From: Oscillospiraceae bacterium
GTDB taxonomy: Bacteria > Bacillota > Clostridia > Oscillospirales > CAG-272
Direction of reading: 5' to 3'
Length of the DNA stretch: 32,483 nt
Assembly (NCBI GenBank): GCA_015064395.1
Contig: SVSH01000004.1
Coordinates: forward strand, 70,901 to 103,383
This document shows positions 31,215-32,483 of the stretch, one piece after another; the stretch's first letter is position 1; each line of letters begins with the position of its first letter. Made by a program: the position numbers and the translations under genes. Under the pieces are notes generated by a model. The model did no database searches. It saw only the letters and a list, made by a program, of their open reading frames with translations, and was not told where the DNA came from.

Positions 31215-31891
31215 AAAAAGGCATCTGTCGGGTCATCATATGCTTTTTGCTATGCGCTGGACTCCTCCCGTATGCGGCGGCCCTTCCGATTGGCGTATAT
31301 CATAATCGCACCAATGACGGCAATATGATCGCCCTGACCTTTGATGACGGGCCTCACCCCAAGTACACCCGTAAAATCCTCGATATCCTGGATGAATACG
31401 GCATTCCCGCTACCTTTTTCTTTGTCGGGGAAAACGTTTCTTATTATCAGGACACTGCCCGCGAGGTCGTAAAACGAGGGCACGAGATCGGTAACCACAC
31501 CTATTCTCACCCTCGTGTCAGCAAGCAGAGCGACGCGGCCTTCAGAGAGGAATTGGTCCGTTGCGAGGATGTGATCAAGCAGGTCACCGGGGTTCATCCC
31601 AAGGTGTTCCGCCCACCGCAGGGAAGCTGGAATCAGCGCGTGTATGAGATCGCCCGTCAGAGGGACTACTCGGTCATCCTATGGGATCTGGACACGTTGG
31701 ATTGGGCTCACACGCCGTCGGAAAAAATAGCAAACTATATTTTGGAAAACGCAAAAAGCGGCAATATTATCTTGATGCACGATTACCATTCAGGCTGTTG
31801 CACGACTCTCGATGCCTTGCGCATGTTCATTCCCGATTTGATTGAACAGGGATATCGTTTTGTTACGGTCAGCGAGTTGATTCAGGAGTGA
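31211..31891 (+). CDS. Polysaccharide deacetylase, CE4 family (second copy)
   Basis: A 226-residue exported CE4 deacetylase with a signal peptide at about 1-25. The motifs are complete and classical: LTFDDGPHPKYT (metal/base aspartates), HEIGNHTYSHP (two metal histidines), FRPPQGSWN and ILMHD with the catalytic histidine. It is probably a peptidoglycan N-acetylglucosamine or muramic-acid deacetylase; the family also covers chitooligosaccharide and xylan substrates. It is translationally coupled to pdaA through an ATGA overlap (start 31211), so the two act in the same process. The pair is not obviously a tandem duplication, because motif 1 and the N-terminal regions differ. Confidence 0.92.
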   Translation: MKKGICRVIICFLLCAGLLPYAAALPIGVYHNRTNDGNMIALTFDDGPHPKYTRKILDILDEYGIPATFFFVGENVSYYQDTAREVVKRGHEIGNHTYSHPRVSKQSDAAFREELVRCEDVIKQVTGVHPKVFRPPQGSWNQRVYEIARQRDYSVILWDLDTLDWAHTPSEKIANYILENAKSGNIILMHDYHSGCCTTLDALRMFIPDLIEQGYRFVTVSELIQE

Positions 31892-31907
31892 TGTTGAAAG
31901 ATTCCTC

Positions 31908-31936
31908 TTGACAAATGAGGGGGGCTCTGTTATAAT
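31908..31936 (+). promoter_or_regulatory. Promoter of ssrA
   Basis: TTGACA at 31908-31913, 17-bp spacer, TATAAT at 31931-31936: perfect consensus, as usual for a highly expressed stable RNA. Confidence 0.92.
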
Positions 31937-31954
31937 AAATCCGCAACAGATCCC

Positions 31955-32346
31955 GGGGGTGCAATGGTCTCGACGGGGATTCTGAGGCATGATAAGCGTG
32001 GCGGGCTGAGTAATCCCGTAAACTGCTCAACCTTAAAAAATAAACGACAACAATACTGTTGCTATGGCTGCCTAATCGTCACCCGTAAGGGTGCCGATTG
32101 GCGGTGCTGTGGCCTGCGGGCCACCCGTTCCTCCTCAGAGTACCGCGACTGAGGACTGAGCGTCATCTCAGCGGTGAACATGCATCGGTCGTTCGCCCTT
32201 GAACCGATCATGCAAAAAAGGGCTACTCTGACGCGGAGCGTGTTTGTTCGCGCCGCCGACGGGGAAATCTAAATAACAAACTGCCCACGGAGAAAGTTGT
32301 GTCAAGGGGTTTTCGGACATGGGTTCGATTCCCATCATCTCCACCA
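31955..32346 (+). ncRNA. ssrA: tmRNA (transfer-messenger RNA)
   Basis: A 392-nt RNA that rescues stalled ribosomes. The 5' end GGGGGTGCAATGG pairs with the 3' end CATCTCC to form the acceptor stem; CGACGGGGATT and GGGTTCGATTCCC are the tRNA-like arms, and the CCA end is encoded. The tag frame ends GCT ATG GCT GCC TAA (stop at 32073-32075). Read from the conserved AAATAAAC upstream sequence, the tag is DNNTVAMAA, to which the charged alanine adds one residue; the resume codon would be GAC, not the usual GCN. The spacing of the resume codon was judged by eye. Confidence 0.96.
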
Positions 32347-32384
32347 AATAGAAAAACCACCCATCGGGTGGTTTTTCTATTTGG
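32346..32384 (+). terminator. Terminator of ssrA
   Basis: AAATAGAAAAACCACCC pairs exactly with GGGTGGTTTTTCTATTT (32366-32382) around ATC. The arm starts at the last base of the encoded CCA. Confidence 0.9.
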
Positions 32385-32413
32385 CGCAGCTGATGGACGC
32401 TCGCACTCATGCG

Positions 32414-32470
32414 AAAGAATATCGTCCTTGCGAAGCAAGGCGCGGGTGTCCAGCCCGCGAGATATTCTTT
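32414..32470. repeat. Compact inverted-repeat element with a three-way junction
   Basis: Outer arms AAAGAATATC (32414-32423) and GATATTCTTT (32461-32470) are perfectly complementary. Inside are two further perfect hairpins: CCTTGC-GAA-GCAAGG at 32426-32440 and CGCGGG-TGTCCAG-CCCGCG at 32441-32459. The whole is 57 bp with almost no unpaired bases. No coding sequence covers it. It could be a dispersed palindromic repeat, a small RNA fold, or the start of something beyond the window. Confidence 0.75.
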
Positions 32471-32483
32471 TTGAGCTCGCGCT

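Noticed and set aside
32168-32438. Short minus-strand ORFs opposite the tmRNA
   Set aside because: They lie on the antisense of ssrA and its terminator. Frames of this kind, with a MGIEPMSE-like stretch, arise from the tRNA-like end and are a known source of spurious annotation.
31955-32483. ssrA as an integration site for a mobile element
   Set aside because: No integrase, no direct repeat of the ssrA 3' end within the window, and a normal terminator follows. The sequence beyond the window was not available.
1-32483. CRISPR array, prophage, insertion sequence
   Set aside because: No regularly spaced repeats, transposase, capsid, terminase or integrase features were found.

Overview
The window looks like chromosomal DNA of a spore-forming member of the Clostridia (Bacillota), probably an anaerobe from a gut-like habitat. 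The evidence is a SCIFF peptide with its radical-SAM maturase (a hallmark of Clostridia), two T-box leaders, a sporulation sigma factor G gene, PdaA-type spore-cortex deacetylase, many near-consensus TTGACA-17-TATAAT promoters with strong GGAGG ribosome sites, and moderate G+C. I see no phage, insertion sequence, CRISPR array or rRNA/tRNA gene apart from tmRNA. This is mostly ordinary core genome with several regulatory surprises.

Layout. 1-1100 (minus): a T-box leader, an Lrp/AsnC regulator and the start of a class-I aminotransferase. The putative specifier reads GCA (Ala), suggesting an alaR-alaT type unit. 1157-4297 (plus): SCIFF peptide, attenuating terminator, SCIFF maturase and an Orn/Lys/Arg decarboxylase-family PLP enzyme. 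4310-6150: divergent sugar nucleotidyltransferase and biotin-protein ligase. 6199-10400 (minus): a DUF4349-like lipoprotein, then valS with its own T-box leader. 10461-13046 (plus): Nudix hydrolase, YgjP-type metallopeptidase and M18 aminopeptidase. 13065-16633 (minus): OmpR-type response regulator, histidine kinase and a 456-aa extracytoplasmic protein of unknown function, with matching putative operator/promoter architecture upstream of both the regulator and the unknown gene.

16829-17745 (plus): sigG, preceded by two hairpins, one of which buries its ribosome site. It carries a one-base frameshift near its 3' end. 17743-21046 (minus): a Crp/Fnr-family regulator with a 24-bp palindrome at its own start site, followed by a NitT/TauT-type ABC transporter. 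21087-24417 (plus): a sugar operon of NahK-like kinase, galE and galM. 24432-25180: a small XRE regulator fused to membrane helices and a zinc ribbon. 25187-27143 (minus): a small P-loop protein and pgi. 27205-29395 (minus): M14 peptidase and D,D-carboxypeptidase. 29508-31891 (plus): a six-helix membrane protein, then two overlapping polysaccharide deacetylases (pdaA first). 31908-32384: ssrA (tmRNA). The final 100 bases hold a compact three-way-junction inverted-repeat element.

Themes: spore wall and sporulation (sigG, pdaA, second deacetylase, D,D-carboxypeptidase, M14 peptidase), hexosamine/galactose salvage (NahK-like, galE, galM, nucleotidyltransferase, pgi), and amino-acid-starvation control by T-boxes. 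The most interesting points are the inferred regulon of the two-component system around an orphan surface protein, the sigG leader and frameshift, the SCIFF locus, and the autoregulatory palindrome of the Crp-like gene.
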